Below are positions 15,085 through 23,596 of a stretch of DNA of 58,368 nt, piece by piece. Origin of the DNA: Acidobacteriota bacterium (GTDB lineage: Bacteria > Acidobacteriota > Terriglobia > Terriglobales > Acidobacteriaceae); the NCBI GenBank assembly GCA_021778845.1, contig JAJYBU010000024.1:1-58368 (forward strand), written 5' to 3'. The translations under genes were made by a program, and so were the position numbers. The notes under the pieces are model-generated. The model saw only the letters and a program-made list of their open reading frames with translations. It did no database searches and was not told where the DNA came from. Position 1 is the first letter of the stretch. Each line of letters starts with the position of its first letter.

Positions 15085-18081
15085 ATGCATGGAAGCGAAA
15101 GACGGTATTCTCCCGTGAAGAGCGGCGCTCAAACTCGGCTGCTGGCGATTGTGCTCGCGGTGTTTACGCTGGCGGCGCTGGGTTTGGCCATTGCAAATTT
15201 CATGCAGGAGAGCGACTACTCGCCTGCGACCGATGGCGCCAGCTGGACGGAGGCGACTGGAGGTTTGCAGGCCTACCTGGTGCCGAGGGATACTCCGGCG
15301 TACCGTGCGGGGGTGCGGCCGGGCGATATTCTGACGTCGGTGAACGATGTGCCTACGCCTCGACTCGCTTCGTTGGAGCGCGAGATTTACGCCAGCGGAG
15401 TATGGTCCAAGGTGAGGTATTCGCTGCTGCGCAGAACCAGCGGTGCAGCCAAACTGGTCGAGATCCCGGTGGTGGTGTACCTGGAGCCGACCGACCGGAC
15501 GGACTGGCAGGTGGAGCGACTGATTGCGCTGGTCTACCTGGCGATTGGGCTGTTCGTGCTGTTTCGACGCTGGACAGCGCCCAAGTCAACACACTTTTTT
15601 GTCTTCTGCCTGGTCTCGTTCATCCTGTATGCGTTCAAGTACACGGGGATTCTTGACGGTCTCGACATCACAATTCTGACGGGCAACGTCATCGCGACCG
15701 AGCTGCAACCGGCACTTTTTCTGCACTTCGCGATCAGCTTTACGGAAGAGCCGTTGCGGCGGCGTCGCAGGCTGCTGTACCCGCTGATTTACCTGCCGGG
15801 ACTGGTGCTGGGCGTTCTGCGCTACCTGTCGTATACGCACTGGGAGTCGACCGGAGAGCTGCAACTACGGCTGAACAAGCTGGACTATGCGTACCTGGCA
15901 GCCTTCTATGTTCTTGCAGCAATCGTGTTCTGGGTGAAATATCGCGAGGAGGAGCAGCCGCTGCAACGGCAGCAATTGAAGTGGCTCTCGCGCGGGACTG
16001 TGCTGACGGTGATTCCGTTCACCACACTGTATGTGATTCCCTTCCTCTCCGATGCGTACATGCCGAGCGCGCTGACCCGGGTGGCGCTGCTGTCGCTGAT
16101 TTTGCTTCCACTCACTTTCAGTTGGGCGATCGTTCGCTACCGGTTGATGGATGTGGACCTGATCTTCAAACGGGGCGCATCGTATACGCTGGCGACGGCG
16201 GCGCTGGTGGGAATTTACTTTGGCGTCGTGGCATTGAGCGCGGAGTTGGTGCACAAGCGGTTCGAGCATTCGGGCGAGTGGGGCCTGGGGGCCGCGGTGA
16301 TCATGACGGGTCTGCTCTTCGATCCGCTCAAGCGGATGATCCAGGGCCAATTGGACCGAGTGTTCGACCAGAAGAGCATCGACTACCGAGAGACGCTGGT
16401 GGAGTTTGGCAGCGAGTTGAATGCGCAGACGGATCTGCGCACGCTGATGAATTCGATCGTCGAGCGGCTGCCGCAGACGCTGCTGGTGACGCGGGTCGCA
16501 GTCTTCCTGGCGCAGGAGGAGAACGCCGGACGGAAGAGCAGGTTCTCGCTGGCGGCGTCGCATGGGCTGTCGCAGCAGGTGCTGTCAAATGCTGATTCGC
16601 TGGAGCTTGGGTTCCTCGACTTCGATAACCGCGATAGTAGCAGCCACTTGTTCTTTGAGACTCCAAACGCCATGCTGCGACTGCCCGATGCGCAGCGGCA
16701 GACGGCAGCGGCGTTGGATCTGAACTACTACGTGCCGTGTCGCGCGGCGCGGCACGAGGGCACGGGTCGAAGCACGATTGCGGTGCTGGGACTGGGACGA
16801 ACCGGGGACGGGGACTTTCTCTCGAGCGAAGATATGGAGTTGCTCGAATCGCTGGCTGGATACATCGGGATCGCAATTCAGAATGCGCAGCTTTATCGCC
16901 GGCTGGAGCAGAAGATTCTGGACTTCGAACGGCTGCGCGACTTCAACGAAAATATCGTCGAGTCGATCAATATCGGCGTTTTTGCCGTCGACCTCGAAGA
17001 CTGCGTGGAGAGCTGGAATGCGCAGATGGAGGTGATGTACGCGACGCCACGGGCAGATGCGCTGCGGCATCCGCTGCGTGAGGTCTTCCCTGCCGAGTTC
17101 TTACAGGAGTTTGACCGACTGCGTGGCGAGCAGGGTGTGAGCACGCTCTACAAGTTTCGCCTTCCCACGCCGACCGGCGAAGCGCGCGTTGCAAACATCA
17201 CGATTGCTCCGCTGCTGAACCGCGACTTCCATGCGGTTGGCCGGATCGTGATCGTTGACGATATTACAGACCGCATCAACATGGAGACGCAGTTGACCCA
17301 GGCTGAGAAGCTGTCGTCGATTGGGCTGCTGGCCGCGGGCGTAGCGCATGAGGTGAATACGCCGCTGGCGGTGATCTCGAGCTACGCGCAGATGCTGGGC
17401 AAGCAGTTGCGTTCCGATGAAGCGACCCATGCGCGGCTACAGCCGGTGCTGGAGAAGATTACGCAGCAGACGTTTCGCGCATCGGAGATTGTGAATGGGC
17501 TGCTGAATTTTTCGCGCATGGGCAGTGTGGACTTTGGACGTGTGGAAGTAAATGCGATGGTGCGCGATACGGTACTGCTACTCGAACACCAGATGCGCTC
17601 GGCGGGCGTGGCCGTGGCCACGGAGTTGAGCGAAGACCTTCCGGCGGTGGCGGGAAATCGCGGCAAGCTGCAGCAGGTGCTGGTGAATCTTGTACTGAAT
17701 GCAAAGGACGCACTGCAAGAGAAAGGCAGTGGCAGCGTGCGCATTTTGACCGCGCGTACGTCCAAGGGAGTGGAGATTCGGGTGGAGGACAACGGCGTGG
17801 GGATGTCGGCCGAGGTGCTGCGCAAGATCTACGACCCCTTTTTTACGACCAAGAGCAACCCGAAGGAAGGTCAGCGCAAGGGCACCGGCCTGGGCCTGGC
17901 CGTGACCTATGGGATCGTCCAGGAACACGCTGGCACAATCGAGGTCAACAGCACACCGGGCGAGGGCACGGTCTTCCGGCTGGAGCTTCCCGGAGCGGAT
18001 ACAGCGGGACAACGCCCTCTGCATAAGAAGCACTCCGGCAACGAGCCAGCAAGTGCGGAAGGAAAGGAAGTCCATGTCTAA
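15076..18081 (+). CDS. Membrane sensor histidine kinase (PDZ, multi-TM, GAF, PAS, HisKA, HATPase)
   Basis: A 1001-residue hybrid of sensing modules. In order: a membrane helix (about 22-42); a periplasmic PDZ-like domain (about 65-135, with AYLVPRDTPAYRAGVRPGDIL); about seven to eight membrane helices (about 150-400); a GAF domain (about 440-610); a PAS domain (about 615-740, ENIVESINIGVFAVDLE); HisKA with His758 in GVAHEVNTPLAVIS; and HATPase_c with N box NLVLNAKDAL, G1 VEDNGVGMS and G2 GTGLGLAV. It presumably autophosphorylates and passes phosphate to the regulator that overlaps its last 8 bp. The start is uncertain: ATG 15076, ATG 15085 or GTG 15115 all precede the first helix. Confidence 0.9.
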   Translation: MICMHGSERRYSPVKSGAQTRLLAIVLAVFTLAALGLAIANFMQESDYSPATDGASWTEATGGLQAYLVPRDTPAYRAGVRPGDILTSVNDVPTPRLASLEREIYASGVWSKVRYSLLRRTSGAAKLVEIPVVVYLEPTDRTDWQVERLIALVYLAIGLFVLFRRWTAPKSTHFFVFCLVSFILYAFKYTGILDGLDITILTGNVIATELQPALFLHFAISFTEEPLRRRRRLLYPLIYLPGLVLGVLRYLSYTHWESTGELQLRLNKLDYAYLAAFYVLAAIVFWVKYREEEQPLQRQQLKWLSRGTVLTVIPFTTLYVIPFLSDAYMPSALTRVALLSLILLPLTFSWAIVRYRLMDVDLIFKRGASYTLATAALVGIYFGVVALSAELVHKRFEHSGEWGLGAAVIMTGLLFDPLKRMIQGQLDRVFDQKSIDYRETLVEFGSELNAQTDLRTLMNSIVERLPQTLLVTRVAVFLAQEENAGRKSRFSLAASHGLSQQVLSNADSLELGFLDFDNRDSSSHLFFETPNAMLRLPDAQRQTAAALDLNYYVPCRAARHEGTGRSTIAVLGLGRTGDGDFLSSEDMELLESLAGYIGIAIQNAQLYRRLEQKILDFERLRDFNENIVESINIGVFAVDLEDCVESWNAQMEVMYATPRADALRHPLREVFPAEFLQEFDRLRGEQGVSTLYKFRLPTPTGEARVANITIAPLLNRDFHAVGRIVIVDDITDRINMETQLTQAEKLSSIGLLAAGVAHEVNTPLAVISSYAQMLGKQLRSDEATHARLQPVLEKITQQTFRASEIVNGLLNFSRMGSVDFGRVEVNAMVRDTVLLLEHQMRSAGVAVATELSEDLPAVAGNRGKLQQVLVNLVLNAKDALQEKGSGSVRILTARTSKGVEIRVEDNGVGMSAEVLRKIYDPFFTTKSNPKEGQRKGTGLGLAVTYGIVQEHAGTIEVNSTPGEGTVFRLELPGADTAGQRPLHKKHSGNEPASAEGKEVHV

Positions 18082-19513
18082 GGCAGCAGTGACTGACCAG
18101 ATTGACGAGCCAAATGCAGGCGTGCGTCCTCTGGGGCAGAGAATTCTTATCATCGATGATGAGGCGGGCATCCGCGACTCGCTCGAGACACTGCTAACGC
18201 TGGAAGGATTTCGCGTCGACCTGGCAGGAGACGGAGCTGCGGGACTGGATCAGTTGACGCGCAATGCGTACGACCTGATGCTGCTGGATCTGGCCCTGCC
18301 GGGAGAGAGTGGCATCGATCTGCTTCCACGCATTCACGCACTGGTGCCCGACCTCCCGGTGATCATGATTACGGCCTATGGGACGGTGGGCAATGTAGTC
18401 GATGCGATTCGTGCAGGGGCCTCGAACTTCGTCCAGAAGCCATGGGACAACGAGAAGCTGCTGGCAGATATTCGTGTGGCGATCGGCAAGAACCGGGCCG
18501 AGCAGGAGGTGGTACACCTCAAGCGCACGCTGAAGCAGCGCGTGTCGTTTGAGAATATCGTAGGCAAGAGCGAGCCGATGCTGCGGCTGTTTGACCTGGT
18601 GGCGCAGGTGGCGCCGAGCCGGTCGACGGTGCTGATTCAGGGTGAGAGTGGAACCGGCAAAGAGTTGATTGCCAAGGCCATCCATGCGCACTCGCCGCGG
18701 CGCGACAAGCCGTTTATCCCTGTGAACACGGGGGCGGTGCCTTCGGACCTGCTGGAGTCGACGCTATTTGGCCACGAGCGCGGTGCGTTTACTTCAGCGG
18801 TGGCAGCCAAGAAGGGATTGTTTGAGGTGGCGGATGGTGGAACGCTGTTCCTCGACGAGATTGGCACCATGCGCATGGACATGCAGGCCAAGATTCTGCG
18901 CGTGCTGCAGGACCGGCGATTCATGCATGTGGGAGGAACGCAGGAGATCCAGGTGGATATCCGGATCGTTGCTGCGACGAACGTCAACCTGCAACAGGCT
19001 GTGCAGGAGGGACGCTTCCGCGAAGATCTTTTCTACCGGCTCAATGTGATCTCGCTGGAGCTACCTCCGCTGCGCAATCGCAAGGAGGATATTCCTCTGC
19101 TTGCGAAGCACTATCTGAAGTATTACGCCGAAGAGAACGGGTTTCCGCCACCAGAACTTGCCCCAGAGGCGCTACGCCTGATGATGGACTACGAGTGGCC
19201 GGGCAATGTGCGCGAACTAGAGAATGCGATGGAACGAGGGGTTGTGCTCTCAAACGGACCGACACTTACGCCGGACCTGCTGCCGGCACAATTGCGGGGT
19301 AACACCTTCTCGACGGCGCTGCTCGAGCAACGACCGGATGCTTCCCTGTTCGATGTGATCGAGGATATCGAGCGACGTATTATTGCGGACCGACTGGAGC
19401 GCTGCAACTGGAACCAGACAGAGGCTTCAGAGTTCTTCCGGATTCCTCTTTCGACGCTCAATCAGAAGATCAAGCGGTTGAATATTGTGTTGAAGAAGCG
19501 CGCACGCGAGTAG
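18074..19513 (+). CDS. NtrC-family sigma-54-dependent response regulator
   Basis: A 479-residue regulator with a receiver domain (about 23-140; acidic pocket DDE near 28-30, phospho-acceptor Asp72 in LLDLALPG, Lys in QKPWD). A AAA+ domain follows (about 160-390; Walker A GESGTGKE at 190-197, Walker B LFLDEIG), and then a Fis-type helix-turn-helix (about 435-475, NQTEASEFFRIPLSTLNQKIK). The sigma-54 contact loop reads GAFTSA (237-242) instead of GAFTGA. ATG 18074 is chosen because GGAAAGGAAG lies just upstream and the frame overlaps the kinase stop (ATGTCTAA), implying translational coupling. Targets are unknown. Confidence 0.95.
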   Translation: MSKAAVTDQIDEPNAGVRPLGQRILIIDDEAGIRDSLETLLTLEGFRVDLAGDGAAGLDQLTRNAYDLMLLDLALPGESGIDLLPRIHALVPDLPVIMITAYGTVGNVVDAIRAGASNFVQKPWDNEKLLADIRVAIGKNRAEQEVVHLKRTLKQRVSFENIVGKSEPMLRLFDLVAQVAPSRSTVLIQGESGTGKELIAKAIHAHSPRRDKPFIPVNTGAVPSDLLESTLFGHERGAFTSAVAAKKGLFEVADGGTLFLDEIGTMRMDMQAKILRVLQDRRFMHVGGTQEIQVDIRIVAATNVNLQQAVQEGRFREDLFYRLNVISLELPPLRNRKEDIPLLAKHYLKYYAEENGFPPPELAPEALRLMMDYEWPGNVRELENAMERGVVLSNGPTLTPDLLPAQLRGNTFSTALLEQRPDASLFDVIEDIERRIIADRLERCNWNQTEASEFFRIPLSTLNQKIKRLNIVLKKRARE

Positions 19514-19552
19514 CTTTAGCCAACGCATCGATATTATGTGCGTTCATCTGCG

Positions 19553-21091
19553 CTACGGCTCGACCGGTACCTCTTCAGAGGTGAAGGTCGAGCCCGGAAG
19601 CCCCGCGCTGTTATAGAACCAAGTTTGAACGACGTTACTCCAGCCATAGCGCACATAGCGTGGATCGGGCAGCCCCGGCGCGGATACGACGATGGTCTCG
19701 CCCTGAATCGTTGCCGAAGCGGGGACAAAGTGATGGTCGGGGCCGGCGACTTCGAAGTCTTCAATAGACTCCTTCTCAGACCGTAGACCGCTGGCGTTGT
19801 CGAACCAGACGCGGATCGCTCCGGGTTCGGTTGTGGCCTCGCGGAAGAGGGGGGATGCATACGCGACAGACTCGCCGTAGACGAGTCCACGGGCGGCGAG
19901 TGCCAGACGCGTGGCTACCGTCTGCTTGTCGGCAGGATGGACGTTGTCGGGGTTGCCCACATCCAGCGAAACTGCCATTGCAGTGTTCGCTACGAAGAGG
20001 GTGCGCCGCTGCGCGTCGCGAACCATTCCCCAGTCTTCCCCGGGGGAGCGGAAGCTGGATATCTGAACAAAGAGAAACGGAAGATTTCCCTGCCGGAATT
20101 GCGCGCGCCAATCCTCGATGAGCGCCGGGAAGAGCGTGCTGTAGTGAAGGGCGCGTGCGGGTGCGCTGTCGGTCTCTCCCTGGTACCAGAGGAAACCCTT
20201 GATGGATTCGTTAGTGAGCGGCGCGATCATGCCGTTGTAGAGGCCCGCTGGCAACCATGACGATTCTTCGGGATGCCACGGGTGTATAGGCACTGGTCTT
20301 CCAGCAGCCTTTGCGGACGCCGCAGCAGCATTCTCCGCGATAATCTGAGCGCTGAGGGTAGCCTGCTGATCGGCAAAGCTGGCACGATTACTGAAGGCTG
20401 ACAAGAGTGCAGGATTGTTTCCGAGAGTGTCGAGCGACAGCCAGGAATCGATGGGAGTTCCACCCCATGTGGCATCGATCAGGCCGATGGGAACATTTTC
20501 CTCTTTCGCGATCTCTCGACCGAAGAGGTAGGCGATTGCGGAGAACTCGCTAGCAGTCTGCGGGGTGCATTGCGACCACTGGCCCTTCAGATCCTGGAGC
20601 GGAACATCAGAACTCTTGCGCCCTACCAGCAGCAGGCGCAGCATTGGGTTGTTGGCTGCTGCAATCTCTTTGTCGGCATTCTTAACAAACGCGGTGGGAG
20701 GAAATCCTCTCAGCGGCATCTGCATATTGGATTGCCCGGAAGCGATCCAGACGTCGCCGACCAAAACATCACGGAGTTCCTTCTTCCCTTCATGCGGTCC
20801 TCCGTCAACGGTGAGCGAGTACGGGCCTCCGGCATGCTCGGGCATCAGCCACGCTGTCCACTCGCCGAGATCGTTGGTCGTGGCGGTCAGAGTTTGAGCA
20901 TGAAAGCTGACGGTCAGCCGAGCACCAGGTGTGGCCCATCCCCACACGCGAATGGGAGTTTCGCGTTGCAGCACAGCGTGGTCACTGAGGACGCTGGGTA
21001 GCTGAATCTCACCTCGCGCCGTCCAGTTACCAGCGAGGACTGCGAGGCCAATCGAGAGAACTGTTGCGAAATGGGATCGAAGATTCAACAT
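19553..21091 (-). CDS. Secreted sialate O-acetylesterase-like SGNH esterase
   Basis: A 512-residue secreted hydrolase of the sialate O-acetylesterase/DUF303 group, removing acetyl groups from glycans; in soil bacteria these are often plant or microbial polysaccharide acetyl esters rather than sialic acid. A signal peptide covers about 1-25 (MLNLRSHFATVLSIGLAVLAG). The N-terminal part has LPSVLSDHAVLQRETPIRVWGWA, the SGNH block I is ASGQSNMQMPL (nucleophile Ser), followed by GLIDATWGGTPIDSWLS, FLWYQGETD and DNVHPADK near the end (catalytic Asp/His region). The start is set at the signal peptide; the upstream in-frame extension has no family character. It is convergent with the NtrC-type regulator. 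Confidence 0.88.
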   Translation of the reverse strand: MLNLRSHFATVLSIGLAVLAGNWTARGEIQLPSVLSDHAVLQRETPIRVWGWATPGARLTVSFHAQTLTATTNDLGEWTAWLMPEHAGGPYSLTVDGGPHEGKKELRDVLVGDVWIASGQSNMQMPLRGFPPTAFVKNADKEIAAANNPMLRLLLVGRKSSDVPLQDLKGQWSQCTPQTASEFSAIAYLFGREIAKEENVPIGLIDATWGGTPIDSWLSLDTLGNNPALLSAFSNRASFADQQATLSAQIIAENAAAASAKAAGRPVPIHPWHPEESSWLPAGLYNGMIAPLTNESIKGFLWYQGETDSAPARALHYSTLFPALIEDWRAQFRQGNLPFLFVQISSFRSPGEDWGMVRDAQRRTLFVANTAMAVSLDVGNPDNVHPADKQTVATRLALAARGLVYGESVAYASPLFREATTEPGAIRVWFDNASGLRSEKESIEDFEVAGPDHHFVPASATIQGETIVVSAPGLPDPRYVRYGWSNVVQTWFYNSAGLPGSTFTSEEVPVEP

Positions 21092-21320
21092 GTGATTTAT
21101 CCGATGCTCATAGTTGCATAATCTGGAGAACGTAGCAAGAAGTGCGGCAAGGCTGCTTCTAAGAGACTCGCTGATGGGCAAGCTCGGCCGGGCGAAAACA
21201 GGTTCCAAGCACCGGCCCCGGCTGCCACCGATGATGATGAGCGAAAAGGCCAGCAGGTTGATGGGACTGGCGAGGTCAAGGCTGCGGAAATTGCCGAACT
21301 GCTGAAACAACGTTGCGCTG

Positions 21321-21480
21321 AGCCATCCTCGGCTTCGGCAATGCGGCCCACATTCTGCGCCGACGAGACTCCGTCTCGGTCAGCGAGTTCTGCGACACGC
21401 ACGGGTTCTACAGCGCGGGGATGATTCATAACATCTTGATCGATGGCAATGGAAAAAATGTCCGCCGGCCTGCAGATTGA
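21321..21480 (+). pseudogene. Possible remnant of an AlpA/excisionase-like DNA-binding protein
   Basis: A 52-codon stop-to-stop frame without a clear start. Its middle reads SVSEFCDTHGFYSAGMIHN followed by a basic GKNVRRPAD, which resembles the helix-turn-helix core of small AlpA/MerR-like proteins that carry a Ser-Val-x-Glu-Phe-Cys...His-Gly pattern. Such proteins often belong to integrated elements, but no integrase is nearby. This is a weak, by-eye similarity. Confidence 0.2.
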
Positions 21481-21601
21481 TGGGGAAAGGTGGCCGGGGC
21501 ATCGACGCGACTGCGCATCAATCCGGTCTGCATCGGATCGAATACCGCAGGGCTTACTGTGATCTGGCATGATTTGAGACTCGAAGGGGTCGTCGCCTTA
21601 G

Positions 21602-21769
21602 GAGGCCGCTTCGATAGGTCGTCGGACCAAGCTTCGCGCGGGCGCCCTGATTCCCAGGCTCACCGACGCCGCCGTGATGCCCAGGAATCTCGCGGATTCC
21701 ATCCTGCAGACGTCCGGACAGACACTAGAACTCCGTGGGAGAGGTGCCGATAGAACAACGGCAATCTAA
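21602..21769 (+). pseudogene. Possible fragment of a STAS-like protein upstream of motA
   Basis: A 55-codon frame closed by stops. The stretch LIPRLTDAAVMPRNLADSIL then QTSGQTLELRG has the spacing of the first strand-helix-strand unit of small STAS proteins found in chemotaxis loci. It ends at TAA before the conserved loop and has no ribosome-binding site. Position 84 nt before motA gives the idea some context. Low confidence. Confidence 0.15.
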
Positions 21770-21852
21770 CTCGCTTGACTGCGATTCCCCTGAGGGTCCA
21801 GGCACGGGCAGATTCACTTCTCAGGCAGGCGGTTGTTCGGGGAATAGGGCAT

Positions 21853-22737
21853 ATGGCTTCGATCATTGGAATTGTTATGGTATTGGGCGCGATCCTCGCC
21901 GGGTTTCTGATGGAGAAGGGGCCGGTCGCTGTGCTCATGCAGCCTTCGGAGTTCATTATTATTGGGGGCGCGGCCTTGGGAACGCTGGTCGCCGCGAATC
22001 AGATGCATGTGTTGAAGAAGATTGCGAGCAGTCTGGTCCTCGTGATTAAAGGTTCCAAGTTTAACAAGCAGCGTTACCTTGATTCGCTCAGGATGATGTT
22101 CAATCTCTTCAATAAGGCACGGAAAGAAGGCATGGTGGGAATCGAAAATGACATTGAGGATCCGGAGAAGAGTCCCTTATTTTCCAAGTATCCAAGCTTT
22201 ATGAAAGATCATCATATTCAATGTTTTGTCTGCGATACGATGCGCATGGCCATCACGGGTGGAGCGACGGCCTTTGACGTCGACCGGATGATGGAACTGG
22301 ATCTGGAGGTGCATCATGCGGGCGCAACGGATCCGTCAACGGCGTTAGCTACGATGGCGGATGCGTTGCCGGGCATTGGGATCGTAGCTGCCGTTCTGGG
22401 GATTGTGATTGCGATGAGTGCGCTTGGAGGCCCACCGGAAGAGATTGGCAAGAAGGTTGCCTCCGCGCTGGTTGGAACATTTTTGGGCATCCTGATGTGC
22501 TACGGAGTGGTAGGTCCGTTGGCTTCGAGTATGTCCAAACTGGTCGATGACGAGCAGGCGTACTACCACGTACTTCAAGTGGTGATGATGTCATTCATTA
22601 AGGGGATGTCGCCAATCTTGGCGGTCGAAATGGCCCGGCGAGCCATTCCGCAGCATGTTCGCCCGAGCTTTCAGGAGGTCGAGAAAGCCTGCCGCCGCAA
22701 GGATGAGGCCGTCCCGGTGGCAGCGGTAGCAGCGTAA
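21853..22737 (+). CDS. motA: MotA-type stator/proton channel protein
   Basis: A 294-residue inner-membrane protein of the MotA/TolQ/ExbB group, closest to flagellar MotA: an N-terminal helix MASIIGIVMVLGAILAGFL, a second helix around FIIIGGAALGTLVAANQ, a large cytosolic loop, and two C-terminal helices (about 185-235) with ADALPGIGIVAAVLGIVIAM. The end LAVEMARRAIPQHVRPSFQE matches MotA. It forms the ion-conducting stator with MotB, 22 nt downstream. The start is chosen at the first membrane helix. No other flagellar gene is in the window. Confidence 0.93.
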   Translation: MASIIGIVMVLGAILAGFLMEKGPVAVLMQPSEFIIIGGAALGTLVAANQMHVLKKIASSLVLVIKGSKFNKQRYLDSLRMMFNLFNKARKEGMVGIENDIEDPEKSPLFSKYPSFMKDHHIQCFVCDTMRMAITGGATAFDVDRMMELDLEVHHAGATDPSTALATMADALPGIGIVAAVLGIVIAMSALGGPPEEIGKKVASALVGTFLGILMCYGVVGPLASSMSKLVDDEQAYYHVLQVVMMSFIKGMSPILAVEMARRAIPQHVRPSFQEVEKACRRKDEAVPVAAVAA

Positions 22738-22759
22738 CTGTCTTTGGAAGGTTGGCATC

Positions 22760-23545
22760 ATGGCAGAGACACCCGAGATCATTATCATCCGGAAGAACTC
22801 GTCCCATGGAAAGCACCATGGCGGTGCGTGGAAGGTGGCATACGCCGACTTTGTGACGGGGATGATGGCGTTGTTCATCGTGCTGTGGTTGATGAACGCG
22901 AGCCAGCAGGTGCAAACGGCAGTCGGGGGATATTTCAAGGACCCACACGGGACCACCAAGAAGCTGGGGATCGAGGATGTCTCGACTGTAGCGCTGCCAT
23001 CGTCGAAGAAGGAAGACATGCAGAAGCTCAAGGAACAGATTCTCAAGTCGATTCAACGCATTGATCCATTGAACAAGCTAAAGAATCAGATTGAAATCAC
23101 AATTACGTCGGAAGGACTGCGCATTGAGTTGATGGAGTCGGCGAAGGGTACGTTCTTTGAACTGGGCAGCGCGGCGCCAACCACCGCGTTGAAGGATCTG
23201 CTACAGGTATTGGCACCGGAACTGGGTAAGCTGCCGAACAATATCTCCATTGAGGGGCATACCGATTCGAAACCATATTCGGGGAGCACGGCCTACGATA
23301 ATTGGGACCTATCCTGCGACCGTGCGAATGCCGCGAGACGCATGATGCAGGACCATGGGCTGCGTCCGCACCAGATATCGCAGGTCCGCGGGTTTGCTGA
23401 CCAGCGCCTGCGCCTGCCACAGCATCCGGATGATCCCTCCAATCGCCGCGTATCTCTGATCGTTCAGTATCAGGTGAAGTCCGATGCGGAGGTGCCTCTG
23501 CCTGGCGGTCTCAAGCTTTCAAATACGGTGCCGTCTTCGAGGTAG
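22760..23545 (+). CDS. motB: MotB-type stator protein with OmpA-like domain
   Basis: A 261-residue protein with the MotB N-terminus (GAWKVAYADFVTGMMALFIV, one helix carrying the conserved proton-binding Asp in YADFVTGMMA), a linker, and a C-terminal OmpA/peptidoglycan-binding domain (about 130-245; ISIEGHTDSKPYSG, NWDLSCDRANAARR, DPSNRRVSLIV). It anchors the stator to peptidoglycan. It follows motA by 22 nt and is convergent with ctaG. The pair could drive flagella encoded elsewhere or gliding-type motility. Confidence 0.94.
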   Translation: MAETPEIIIIRKNSSHGKHHGGAWKVAYADFVTGMMALFIVLWLMNASQQVQTAVGGYFKDPHGTTKKLGIEDVSTVALPSSKKEDMQKLKEQILKSIQRIDPLNKLKNQIEITITSEGLRIELMESAKGTFFELGSAAPTTALKDLLQVLAPELGKLPNNISIEGHTDSKPYSGSTAYDNWDLSCDRANAARRMMQDHGLRPHQISQVRGFADQRLRLPQHPDDPSNRRVSLIVQYQVKSDAEVPLPGGLKLSNTVPSSR

Positions 23546-23596
23546 CGCTGGCTCCATCGCGCGTGCCATCGTGCGGTGGATATGAGCAGCGAGGGC

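Larger units (their letters stand above)
21092..21852. other. 761-bp stretch without an intact gene, containing coding-like fragments
   Basis: No full-length gene is seen between the esterase and motA. Several short frames have protein-like composition but end quickly in stops (21321-21480 and 21602-21769, plus strand), and the minus-strand frame 21092-21310 continues upstream of the esterase with a hydrophobic patch. This looks like decayed sequence rather than a compact promoter region. No IS ends, tRNA or terminator were recognised. It lies inside the interval where plus-strand G/C skew changes sign. Confidence 0.45.
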
